In this document: piece after piece, positions 1 through 10,228 of the stretch
Layout: each line of letters opens with the position of its first letter
Numbering within the stretch: position 1 is the first letter of the stretch
Assembly: GCF_029784135.1 (NCBI RefSeq)
Contig: NC_073745.1
Span: 274,762,166 to 274,826,165, forward strand
Source of the DNA: Toxorhynchites rutilus septentrionalis
Taxonomy: Eukaryota > Arthropoda > Insecta > Diptera > Culicidae
DNA: 64,000 nucleotides
Direction of reading: 5' to 3'
The notes under the pieces: model-generated
The model's database searches: none
Seen by the model: the letters and a program-made list of their open reading frames with translations, nothing else
What the model was told of the DNA's origin: nothing
Translations under genes and position numbers: made by a program

Positions 1-14
1 TTAAATGAGCCTAA

Positions 15-150
15 ACATAACAGAAAATGTGCTTCTCTCAAATATTTGTATAGCATTTGTAATATATATGTGTTATACAGTAGAACCCCGATTATCCGAT
101 TTTACATAACAGAAAATGTGCTACTCTCAACTACTTGTATAGCATTTGTA
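15..150. repeat. 89-bp-period direct repeat around a pogo-like terminus
   Basis: A stretch of about 46 bp beginning ACATAACAGAAAATGTGC occurs at 15-60 and again at 104-149 with few mismatches. Between the copies lies CAGTAGAACCCCGATTATCC (78-97), which has the look of pogo/Tigger-type terminal inverted repeats. At 161-187 follows GCTGACCCGGCAAACTTCG, a motif whose reverse-complement relative is seen near 21002-21025. No coding potential is recognised up to 540. Confidence 0.4.
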
Positions 151-560
151 TAATATGCTAGCTGACCCGGCAAACTTCGTCCCGCCCAAAATTTATTTTT
201 TGCTATCAATACCTTCAAACATTCACGTTTTCTTCTAATAACATGCAAATAACATGTTTCTTCGTTACATGGAATAAGTGATTTATACAGAAAATATTAT
301 AAAATAAAATCAGCCCTAAATCGGACAGTTCCTTCCTCGAGTTCTGCTCTTGTCAACACCTTCGGCGATACTTTTTTATTGGTATAGATAAAAGAAGATA
401 TAGGAGTGCGTTTCATCACATTAAAATCCATCTCCAGTTTAGAACAAAGATCAATTTCGCTAGCGTAAACGTCAAATGGAGTAACAGTACTTGTCACTAT
501 GTAATTGTAGAACATATGATAATTTAATTTTCCGAGTTTTCCCTTTTTCCTTCAGAATTT

Positions 561-960
561 CAAACCCCCCTTAGAGAGGGGGGTGAAGAGTCTAACCACC
601 ATAGAAACATTTATTGTACCCTAAAAGCTTATGCCAAATTTGGTTTCATTTGCTTGATTAATTCTCGAGTAATGCAGACATTTGTGTTTCATTTGTGATG
701 CAGCCCCCCCTTAGATAAGGGGGTGGAGAGTCTAATCAGCATAGAAACATTTATTGCATCCTAAAGCCTCAATATGCCTAATTTAGTTTCATTTGCTTGA
801 ATAATTCTCGAGTAATGCAGAAATTGATTGCTTGATTAATTCTCGAGTAATACAGAAATTTGTGTTTCAGTTGTATGGCAGCCCCCCTTAGAGAGGGGGG
901 TGGAAAGTCTAACTACCATAGAAACATTTATTGCATCCTAATTTGTGTTTCATTTGTATG
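561..960. repeat. Tandem array of units carrying C/G-run hairpins
   Basis: Three diverged tandem units share a hairpin made of a C run, TTAGAGA and a G run (565-583, 704-726, 882-902). After it come GAGTCTAA, an ATAGAAACATTTATTG block, GTTTCATTTGCTTGATTAATTCTCGAGTAA and a TTTGTGTTTCATTTGT block. Unit spacing is about 140-175 bp, the third unit being expanded by an internal duplication of the CTCGAGTAA block. The array is non-coding and unassigned. Confidence 0.6.
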
Positions 961-979
961 GCAACTTCAACCGTTTGTA

Positions 980-2778
980 AAGCAGAAATTTCGACAGAAC
1001 CTCATTACATTGAGCTCTGATCAATCACACGTGTCTCTCGCCCTGCTAAAAACAATAAATTCTCTTATTGGCGCATCCAACATCCAACATCCCTCAATGA
1101 CAGGAAGCACTTCTGCAGACCAAAATTATTCCCAAAAACATTTATTGCCAACAATCAAATTGATTGTATCTCATGTTTCACCTGAACAAACACAGCTGCT
1201 TTGCTCGCAAACTATCTCTCCCTCTACTAAATTCCGTCCTAATGAGACAAGTAGTAACACTCGCGCTTGACGGACGTCTTTCGGAGGGAAGGTCGCGGAT
1301 AAGTTTGGCAATTCCGAGCGGGGTAACCTTGGTTCAGGTTCACTTTTCTGGCGGTTACGAAAAAATTCGTGCGATGCTCCTGCTATCGTTATCTCTTCTC
1401 CACACTTGAACACAACAACACTAAGCAGTAATACCGAAAACGGACACGCTCACTTTCTATTGTCACTTGCTGCTGCTGATGCCACTGCTACCCCCGACTA
1501 CAGCTGATTCTGCTGTCCAGTGAGGTGGAATCCATTGTGGGCGGTGCAGAGGCTGCTGTTAACGCCGGCTCTACTGGAACTGTAGTCCATATCGCAAAAC
1601 TCACATGGCACGAGCAGGCGGAAAACGGTAGCCATTTTTCGGCGGGTATGTGTTAACGAACACTGGTTTATTTTTTGCACAATTCTTTTTATATCGCTAG
1701 TCGATCGAAACTCTTCTTTTTTATCCGGTTCACTCAGCCATGACGGCGCGCTGCCGTTCAGTTTTAATTCACCAACGCAACCGCCTGGAGTCTTCTTTCA
1801 ATTTTCTAATCAAGATTAGATTGTACACACTTTTTGCTTTACTTTAGTTTTACTTCCAGTTTTCCGAAATCTCGCACTGCATGGTTGATAGCACTCGCTC
1901 GTGGATTGCACTCAACAGCGTGTAATAAAATACATTAACAGAAAGAATGTTTCCCAGGCATTATCGTTAGATTTGCTTCTCGTCTTCCGAAGAACGTTGG
2001 AAAACACGGTTCAAGGTACATTCACTTCTAGCACAAACCCGCATTATTGTGTATCATAACGCCATTGGAAACAATTGTTTTCCGAGGTACACCAACACAC
2101 AAACACGATACTGTATACTATTCGAAGGTCGCAACAAAAATCCGACCAACCGTGGCCAGACCTGCACCCAAAATCCCAAATCGGCAAAGCGAAATTTGGC
2201 TAATAGATTGACTGACTGCCGACTACGATCTCCAAAGGACCCCGAAAGAACATCACTTCTTCAGAGCTGTGGCATCATAAGAACTGCAATTTCGGCACAT
2301 CTTTTTTTCCGACTGGTCTGGTGATCTAGCACTTCAACAACAAAACGCGTGTCCTGTAAACCGTGACGAATAGAAACATAAATAATTCACAAACTTCATC
2401 CAACCGCAAGTATGTTGCATGCATCGAACGAACAACGTAAAATTCGCGTTCTCCAAACGGCTCTCTCTCAGCGCCGGTTTTCTGTTTTTGGGGACGGACC
2501 GAGATATCACGGATGCCGCACGATACACAACCACTCCGAGCGCGCTCCAAACGGCGAATAAACGTGCAGACGGAAAAGAGTTTCCTGCATTGGCCAACCG
2601 ATCGTTCGCTCTCCGCGACGCATCAAAACAGCAGCAGAAGCAGTGGCACCAAACAGGAGTCAACTCTCACCGTTTTCGGTAAACAACTGCAGCGATGCTA
2701 GGGATGCTCGTGAGCTAAGCTATTGGACTCATAGTACTATTGTTCAATTCCGCGAGTTAAAGTTGAGAGAAATATACC
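980..2778. other. Non-repetitive region without an assignable gene
   Basis: This stretch is less AT-rich than its surroundings and lacks the repeats seen on both sides. No protein family is recognised in any frame. One weak sign of a minus-strand gene is an ATG at 1635-1633 in a good context followed by ten sense codons and a GTGAGT splice-donor-like sequence starting at 1604. If real, it would be a first coding exon of a gene running off the left edge. The GC-richer part at 2440-2700 could be its upstream region. Confidence 0.25.
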
Positions 2779-2779
2779 T

Positions 2780-3230
2780 TTTGACATAGGACTATGTTTT
2801 TGATTTCTATATAAGGGTGGGGGCGTAACTCTACGAAAAATGTAACGATTCATTAAGAGTTTTCAAACGCGTATTACTCAAAATCGTTATTGCGACATAT
2901 GTTGTATTGTAAACCATTAGACAGGAAAAATATCCAGCAATTTTTCGCATAAGACATAAACAGTGAATATAGTAGAAAAAAAGTTAACAATTTCACAATT
3001 AAAATGAGTATGTTTTTTAGATTTCACTAGCTACTCGTTTTCTCCCACAACGTAGCGAGCAATCTTTTTGCCTACATTTCAGCGTTAGCTCACAATGTGA
3101 TTAGATGCGTATTATGAATTATTCTCGATATACCGATAATAGGCATTTATCAGTTGTCAGAAACAATGAAGGAGTGATCTAGGAATGATCTTGAAGATGA
3201 TATTGGATGATTTCAGTCTGTACTCCCCAG
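2780..3230 (+). repeat. Dispersed repeat, copy A (inverted relative to 20040-20440)
   Basis: The sequence from about 2835 to 3145 matches, in inverted orientation and with moderate divergence, the segment 20095-20440. Shared blocks include CTCAAAATCG...CGACATATGTTGT, AACAATTT near 2985, CACAATGTGATTAGATGCGTATTATGAATTATTCT and GCATTTATCAGTTG. The left end carries GACATAGGACTATGT, the same terminal motif as the element at 6704-7746. It is most likely a non-autonomous DNA transposon; the exact ends and target duplication were not resolved. Confidence 0.55.
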
Positions 3231-3309
3231 AGTTTTGACGAGAGCCTGGCACAAAAGGCTAAGCGTTGATAAAGATTTTATTAGATTAAAGTTCAGGTTG
3301 TTATCTAAT

Positions 3310-5064
3310 CAATGACGAGTTTCATGCCAACTCGTCTTAGGAGTTGGCAGCACCATCTCAGATAGTAGTGTAAAGACATGGGTCATTTAAACAACTTTGC
3401 ATACTTGAAATATTCGAAAAACAATTATACTACTTTTTGAAAAAAGCCAATTTTTTTTCTTTATTTTTTACAAGAATTTATAACTTAAAAAATATGATAC
3501 CTACACAATTATTGTTAAAGGATGAAATGTAGGAAATTGTTTAAAATTTTTGAAAAATCACGAAAAAAATTTTGTAAAAAAATTCGCTGAATTTTCTCAA
3601 AAACGTATTTTTTTGAAGCTCCCAAAAATAAATATATGTATATATAAATATATGTATATATAATATATATATGTACAATTACTTCAGTTTTCGTTAAAAA
3701 TTATCAAAGATTTTTTTAGAAAAAAATTCATCGAAAAAAAAAAATTTGAAAATTTAAATTCATTTTTCTCAAAAACATATGCTTTTAAAATTCTGAAAAA
3801 ATAGATATGAATAGACCATACAATTTTCTACAAGTCTCCCATACATCCGAAGGTAAGCACATTTACATGGAAATTTTTTTTCTCGAACAGTTTTTTCATA
3901 TTTTTATTTGAAAAAATACTATTAATGTTTAATTCGTAACATTTTTTATATAAATTATCGCATTTTAAATGCTCTGCTAACTTTTCTCTATTTAGAAACA
4001 TGTCAAGAACATGTTAAACGTTAGAATTTACACACGAAAATGTTACGAGCAAAACATTATTTTTTCCAGGAGTCTTCATACAAAAATGACATATATTCCA
4101 AAAACTATAAAAGATAGGAAGTTGATGTCTACGACAAAAGTTTATATTTTAATAAGATCTAAAACTTTGTCGAACACACTATATCGCTATCTTGACTTGA
4201 AACAACATTAGGATAAGTTGTATTTTTTTCAAAAAAAAAATAAAACAGTTGTTTTTTTTTTTTAATCTAAAATATATATTTTTATTAAGGCTCATATGGC
4301 GTCAACCTGACGGGGCCGGGAGTTCAATATTTCGACAATGTTTGCCTTATAACTATGTTAGTAATATGTAACCGATTACTCGCGGTTGGCTCGAGGTTAG
4401 TATTACAAGTGTTTTCGTAATTGTGATGTTGCTGTCTTCAATGATCTGTACCTGTGCCCGACACGGGATACTTCCTATTGGGATGCAGCTGACCATTAAT
4501 CAGCAACGCCCCCCTAGTCTGTACCCCATATCTAGCGTGGTGCGTCTTCTCGAGGAATCCAGGATAGAATGGTCACTAGCCGGCGCAATCATCAGCTCGT
4601 GTAGAGTTGTCATGACAGTTGTTGTTAGAAAAACTTTTTCCCTGTAAAAGTGCCCATCTTCCGATGTATGGACAACTTGTTGGAAATTTTAAGGGCTATT
4701 CATATATATATATATATTTGCGAATTTTTAAAAAATACATTTATAAGAAAAATGAATATTAATTTTTAAAATAACTTTTTTTTAGCGAAATTTGTTTCCA
4801 AAAAAATTTTGGTATTTTCATGTAAAAATTTAAACAATTTCTTACATTTCATCCTTTGACATGAATTTTGTAGGTTTCATAGTTATAATTTTTTGTAAAA
4901 ATTTAAGAAATTTTTTTTTTCAAAAAGTAGTCTAATTATTTTCCGAATATTTCAAGTATGCAAAGTTGCTTAAATGATCCATATCTTTACACCCACAACG
5001 TTTCACTGCTATCTGAGATGGTAATGCCAACGTCCAATCGAGTTGGCATGAAATTCATCCAATT
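3310..5064. mobile_element. Long-terminal-inverted-repeat (foldback-like) element
   Basis: The two ends are long inverted copies. The left arm runs from about 3310 (TTTCATGCCAACTCG, CCATCTCAGATAG, AACTTTGCATACTTGAAATATTCG) to about 3600, and the right arm is its reverse complement from about 4700 to 5064. The interior is AT-rich and contains CATGTCAAGAACATGT with related blocks. A second, rearranged relative lies in the large Pep intron (about 31130-32470), sharing the interior blocks at 3820-4120. No transposase ORF is visible, so the element is non-autonomous. A target-site duplication could not be fixed. Confidence 0.6.
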
Positions 5065-5093
5065 CGTGCTCATTTCTTGTTTTATGTTGTAGA

Positions 5094-5565
5094 CAGTGTT
5101 ACCACACGTACAGATTTATCTGGAAAGGTACAGATTTTCTCGTTATTTTTGGTACAGATTCTGTACGGTACAGATTACAGATTTTCGTCAAAAAGTACAG
5201 TTTGGTACAGATTTTTTCCGAGTTTGAAATTTCCATCGAAAATTTTATTGAATGATAGTATGCAATCTAAATTTAGAAATACTATGTATAAGCATCATCA
5301 AACACACGAGTGATTTGAGTATTGCAAATGTTAATGTACAACGTTAATACGTACTAGTATTTGTAGAAAGTAAATGTAAATATAAAGTTAGTAAGTAAAT
5401 ATAAAATTTTGTAGTAAATAAATGAGTATTGTTTCATATTTCATGATTTTTCTCTACAATGAATAATTTCGATGGTACAGATTTTTGGTACAGATTTGTT
5501 GAAGAAAGAGTACAGATGAGAAAGTTTTTTTCCCTTCTGGTACAGATAAATATATGGCAACACTG
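5094..5565. mobile_element. hAT-type MITE rich in GGTACAGAT motifs
   Basis: Terminal inverted repeats begin CAGTGTTACCA (left) and, read from the right, CAGTGTTGCCA, a typical hAT-style end. The flanks are GTTGTAGA (5086-5093) and CTTGTAGA (5566-5573), an 8-bp target duplication with one mismatch. The interior is AT-rich, with many copies of GTACAGATTT near both ends and no transposase. It is a non-autonomous hAT derivative of 472 bp. Confidence 0.75.
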
Positions 5566-5725
5566 CTTGTAGATCTTGCTATTAACTATTTTATGGAATT
5601 GTGCTACAGGATGTCATTATATCGAGCATGTTGTTTGGTTATGTAAAACATGCAATTAATGAATTTAACTGGCTGCTGATTTAGAAGTTCGAAAAGGTAT
5701 ACGCATGCATATTTTTCAGAACTTC

Positions 5726-5998
5726 TTCTTCTTGAATGGCGTTAACGTTCGCTGTGGAACTTTTGCCGTCTCAAAGTATGCATAACCTAGCATCATTCAT
5801 TAATACTTAGTTAAGATTTCTTAAGCCCAATAACACGCCTTGAATGTAATCCGAGGGGCAAGCTCTAGAATACGCGTGACCACAGTGCAAGTCGAAGGAA
5901 ATTTCTCTGACGAAAAATCCCTCTGGCCAGAACGGGAATCTAACCCGAACACCCGGCATGATAATGTATAATGCTAACCAGTCGGCCACGGGCGCACG
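5726..5998 (-). mobile_element. tRNA-derived SINE with 13-bp target duplication
   Basis: Read on the minus strand, the 5' end contains an RNA polymerase III A-box-like TGGCCGACTGG and a B-box-like GGGTTAGATTCC at tRNA-like spacing. The 3' end finishes in a GAA-type microsatellite tail. The element is flanked by TTTTCAGAACTTC (5713-5725) and TTTTCAGAGCTTC (5999-6011), a 13-bp duplication with one mismatch, as expected for LINE-mediated insertion. It contains no protein-coding sequence. Confidence 0.75.
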
Positions 5999-6299
5999 TT
6001 TTCAGAGCTTCCATTTCATGTATAAAAAATAAAGATTTTGAACAATGAAAAAACTCAATTCATATTCAATTACTAGACACAATCACAGTCCTATGTCAAG
6101 ATCCCGTCCGTGCCCCTATACCCAGACCCATAATTTTTTTTTTGGCATGAAATTCATTTTAAAAATGTAAATCACGAATGAAAATTAACTTTCACGCATC
6201 CAAAAAATATTCTGCATTCTTTCAAATATATACCGGGAATTAGTGTTTTTAAAGAAAATGCTTCATCATCAAAATTTATATTACCGCCTAATTTGTATT

Positions 6300-6420
6300 A
6301 GGGTCTGTCCACATTGGTATGGACAACGTGGACAACTTTAGGGTGGTTGGGGCTACGAAATTGTACACGCTTGTCCACGATTAGTGGAGAGGGGGTATAC
6401 ATAATTTCCACGTGGACACT
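6300..6420 (-). repeat. CCACGTGGACA-type dispersed repeat, copy 1
   Basis: This is one of three related copies in the window (others at 19724-19850 and 37768-37862). Each carries GTCCACGTGGACA-like palindromes at or near both ends, an internal CGTGGACA and C-rich blocks (CCCCCTC) between them. Copy 1 lies in the opposite orientation to the other two. Coding potential is not convincing. Confidence 0.55.
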
Positions 6421-6703
6421 TTGATTAAGCATTTGAAAAAATACATTTACATCACATTCTAAAATTAATCTGTTCTGTATTTTCAATGATTTTCTAATTT
6501 CCGCCCACGCTGATTACTTTGCTTTTATCAATAGAAGAGTTGAGCTACTTGAGAGTGGTGCCTTGTTGCATATACGCATTTTTCATTGATCTATATATTA
6601 GGTTGAGGGAAAAGTTATTCATTATTTTCTCGGTAGCAGGCTTAGGTGATGAATATCTCGCGTAATATCGATCATACAATTTCAGGTTTAGGCTCGCTGT
6701 TTT

Positions 6704-7746
6704 GACGTAGGACTACGTCTTTCATTTCTATACCGGGGTGTAAAATCAAAGTTTCGAATACGAAAGCGTTACGCCGGAGACCGAGATTTTGAGTGTTAAT
6801 AGCTCCTAAACAACTGAACGAAATGGTATGATAAACACTTCATTCGAAAGATAAAATGTCTACGCGTTCTATTCTTGTTACTTTCTGATCCAAAAACTTG
6901 TTTCAATAGTCTTAAATTTGCTTTCAAAATAGGCTATCGAAATCACCAATCGGTATATAAGCGAGCGCCGCTCGGAAATCCACTCAGTTCTAATTGAACA
7001 GCAATTGGAGCATGTTGTCGCTGTTGTGGTGAAGCTCTTCATTTATCATGAAAGCGCGGATGGACGGTGTCACCAAGAGCCTGTTTGTGCACCTTAGGCC
7101 AGAAGGGAATCCATCAGGAGGAGAGTGATGCTACAAACGGTTCCCCGGGAAGATCTCGAAGCAGCCGCTACACACACACACACATACACGCACGGAATTC
7201 TTTCCGTTTGGATCGAGAAAGATCCGGAAAATAATCTGCCAGTTCTTCTAGGAATTTAAAAATACATTCATGTGAAAGAGTTTATTTGAATGTTTTCTAT
7301 CCATGTAACACTGTGACCAAATATGTTTCAATCAAGTGCTATTAACAGATGGTTATCGAGTTAGCATTAACCACTGGTGGGCTTCCAGTATCGAGGAAAA
7401 TGTGGAAATATCTAATCGTTACTGAAAATAATCTGCCAGTTCGTCTGGGAATTTAAAATTACATTCATATGAAAGAGTTTATTTTAATGTTTTCTATCCA
7501 TGTAACACTATGACCAAATACATTAAGTTTTGTGATTTTTCAATCAATCGCAATCAACAGGATAGCTTCTGAAGATTATTCTTCCCCATCAGTAGGATAT
7601 TTCCGTATCCAATATTGGATGCATAAAACCTTGTGCCTCCAACGTAACGCTCTCGTTTTCGAAGTTCTCCAAATATTCATTCATTCAGAATGAATTCAGA
7701 TTCAACATCATACAAATGATCTCTAAATCAACGATAGTCCTACGTC
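6704..7746 (+). mobile_element. Inverted-ended element containing a core promoter
   Basis: The outer ends are GACGTAGGACTA (6704-6715) and its reverse complement TAGTCCTACGTC (7735-7746). A second inverted match, TTTCGAATACGAAAGCGTTACG (6751-6772) against its diverged complement near 7640-7670, supports true terminal repeats. Inside lies a TATA box (6954-6960) with an arthropod-like initiator TCAGTT exactly 30 bp downstream (6984). After it come an ATG at 7049 with a short ORF, a CA microsatellite (7161-7190) and a 198-bp-period direct repeat (7227 and 7425, beginning AAAATAATCTGCC). No protein family is recognised. Confidence 0.5.
6952..6989 (+). promoter_or_regulatory. TATA box plus initiator inside repeat element
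   Basis: GGTATATAAGCG followed by CACTCAGTTC places a TATA element 30 bp upstream of a TCAGTT initiator, the canonical arthropod spacing. It sits inside the inverted-ended element 6704-7746, so it probably drives element-derived transcription. Seen in sequence; activity is inferred. Confidence 0.5.
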
Positions 7747-7771
7747 ACCCTTGCGGTTATACCATAGATAT

Positions 7772-9924
7772 AACCCACAAAATCATTCAGACCAATTAGT
7801 TTATCATCAATACTGCTGAAAACTATGGAAAAAGTATTATATGAACACATAAAGTCTGTATTCATGTGCAAATGTCCTTTATCTAAATACCAGTTTGCCT
7901 ATCAATCAGGCAAATCCACAGTCACAGCGTTACACACGCTTGTGACTAAAATTGAAAAATCTCTTTCGTCAAAAGAAACTGCATTATGTGCGTTTCTTGA
8001 TATCGAAGGGGCTTTCGACAATGCTTCCTATGTATCAATGGCACAGGCTATGAGAAGAAGACATTTCGATGACTGCATAGTCGAATGGATCAAAGGCATG
8101 CTCACAAATAGACAAATCACCTCGGAGCTGGGTGGGTCATCGACATCTGTGATTGCAACGAAAGGTTGCCCACAAGGAGGGGTTCTATCACCTCTACTTT
8201 GGTCACTGGTGGTTGACGACCTTCTTATTAGTTTGGAGGCGAATGGTTTCGAAACCGTGGGTTTTGCTGATGATTTAGTCATAATGGTACGTGGCAAATT
8301 CGACGATGTGATATCGAGTAGGATGCAGATGGCCTTAAACCTTACACAATCATGGTGTATCAAAGAAGGTCTGAGCATAAATCCCTCAAAAACAACAATT
8401 GTTCCTTTCACCAAAAAGAAGAAACTGCATCTGCAGACTCTAAATCTTGGAGGAGAGGAAATAAAATTCAGCGTTTCAGTGAAATATCTAGGCGTAATCC
8501 TAGATGCTAAACTAAACTGGAACGCACACTTAGATGCAATTATCAGTAAGGCCAACATTGCCCTATGGGCATGTTCTAAAATGATAGGTAGAACATGGGG
8601 CCTGAAACCAAAAATGGTTATGTGGGTCTATACAGCAATTGTGCGGCCTAGGATAACCTATGCCACATTAGTATGGTGGCCAAAGACTAAGGAGACTGTA
8701 GCTACAAAAAAGCTAAACAAACTCCAACGACTGGCATGCGTTGCTGTAACAGGAGCAATGCGAAGCACACCATCAAAGGCATTGGAGGCTATCCTTCACT
8801 TGTTACCTTTGGGTCAACATGTTCAGCTGGAGGCTAATAGAAGCGCTCTAAAGCTAAAAAGATATAAAAAAATATTAGACGGGGACAAAACTGGTCATTT
8901 GAGCATCCTGAATCTCTTACCCTTTGGGCCAACCTCAGAGATGAACAGCGATTGGATGGAGCCAAGGACTAATTATGACATTCCATACACAGTGATCGAA
9001 CTTTCTCGTTCAGTATGGGATGAGGGTGGTCCCGATGTTCGTAATGGTTCAATCCTGTTCTATACCGATGGGTCGAAAATGGGTAACAGAACAGGTGCTG
9101 GAGTGTATGGTCCCAGAATAAAAATTTCTGTAGCTATGGGGAACTGGCCAACAGTTTTCCAGGCAGAAGTAGCTGCAATAATAGAATGTATAATTGTCTG
9201 CCTTAAAAGAAATTATAGACATGCTAAAATTTGTATCTTCTCAGACAGTCAAGCAGCACTTAAAGCCCTCAATGCTTTCAAGTGCTATTCAAAAATTGTC
9301 TGGGAATGCATTTGCCTTTTACGACAACTGTGTCAGAGAAGTTCGGTACAACTGTACTGGATTCCTGGCCATTGCGGTATAGAGGGAAATGAACAAGCAG
9401 ATGAACTCGTAAGACGCGGCTCAAGCTCACCCTTCACTGGTCCAGAACCATTCTGTGGAATTTCTGAATGTGTGTTGAAGAGTGAGCTGAAGAAATGGGA
9501 AGACCGGGAAGTAATGGCCAACTGGATGGCTGTACAACTCAACTAGTCAAAAAAATTTATCACGCCGAGTATTAAAATTACTCAACAATTGCTGAGTCTT
9601 AATAAGAAAGACTTCAGCACATTCACTGGTCTTATAACAGGACACTGTCCGAGTAAATACCATCTCAAAAACATAGGTTTAGTGCAAGATGATATCTGTC
9701 GCTTTTGTAATGCCGAAAGCGAAACCTCGGAACATTTGCTCTGCAAATGCGGAGCACTAACAAGACGCAGACTTCAACACCTTGATAAGGCTATTCTGGA
9801 GCCCAAGGAAGTTTGGTCTGTGTCGCCGATCAGGACTATAAATTTTATCAAACAGATTATTCCTGATTGGCACCTATCTCGCTATAGCTTTCAGTCTACT
9901 TCTTCATCAATAAGCAGTAGATAA
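7772..9924 (+). pseudogene. LOA-type non-LTR retrotransposon ORF2, 5' truncated
   Basis: The reading frame opens inside the reverse transcriptase (PISLSS before the ATG at 7825) directly after the element ending near 7746, so the copy is 5' truncated. RT motifs are present in order: FLDIEGAFDN (block A), CPQGGVLSPLLW (block B) and FADD at the catalytic site. An RNase H domain follows with YTDGSK, AEVAAI, SDSQAA and WIPGHCGIEGNEQAD. A TAG at 9544-9546 interrupts the frame, but the same frame continues to 9924 and encodes the C-terminal cysteine/histidine motif (CRFC...HLLCKC). RT followed by RNase H fits the LOA/Loner/I group; LOA is the best guess. Except for the nonsense codon the remaining frame is open, which suggests a fairly young copy. 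The sequence after 9924 (about 90 bp) looks like the 3' UTR. Confidence 0.85.
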
Positions 9925-10226
9925 GCTTGAAGCGTAGTACAAAAAATGGGGCATACCACAATAGTTCAAACTAATGGACGCAGTGGTTCACACCTAACAA
10001 GGGAAAAAAAACCCACTTCCTGTTTTTTGTTTATTCCATTCAGTTGTGAGTTACAGGGTGTTAACAATGCACAATGGTCCAGGAGGTGCATTTAAGTGGA
10101 AATTAGCTCAACAGTTATCCTCTAGACAAAAACTGCCTTCGACAAACTTGTTACATATGATAGAGGTATATATGGTCGATGATATAGAAAATCTAACTTT
10201 CTTATCTTTATATATAGAGATGAACA
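9925..10226. other. LOA 3' UTR and unassigned AT-rich DNA
   Basis: The first part to about 10015 is probably the 3' UTR of the LOA element. The rest shows no recognised gene or repeat, and is the target into which the mariner element inserted. Confidence 0.4.
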
Positions 10227-10228
10227 TA

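Noticed and set aside
8028..8558. 176-codon minus-strand ORF
   Set aside because: Antisense to the LOA reverse transcriptase, which has clear motifs.
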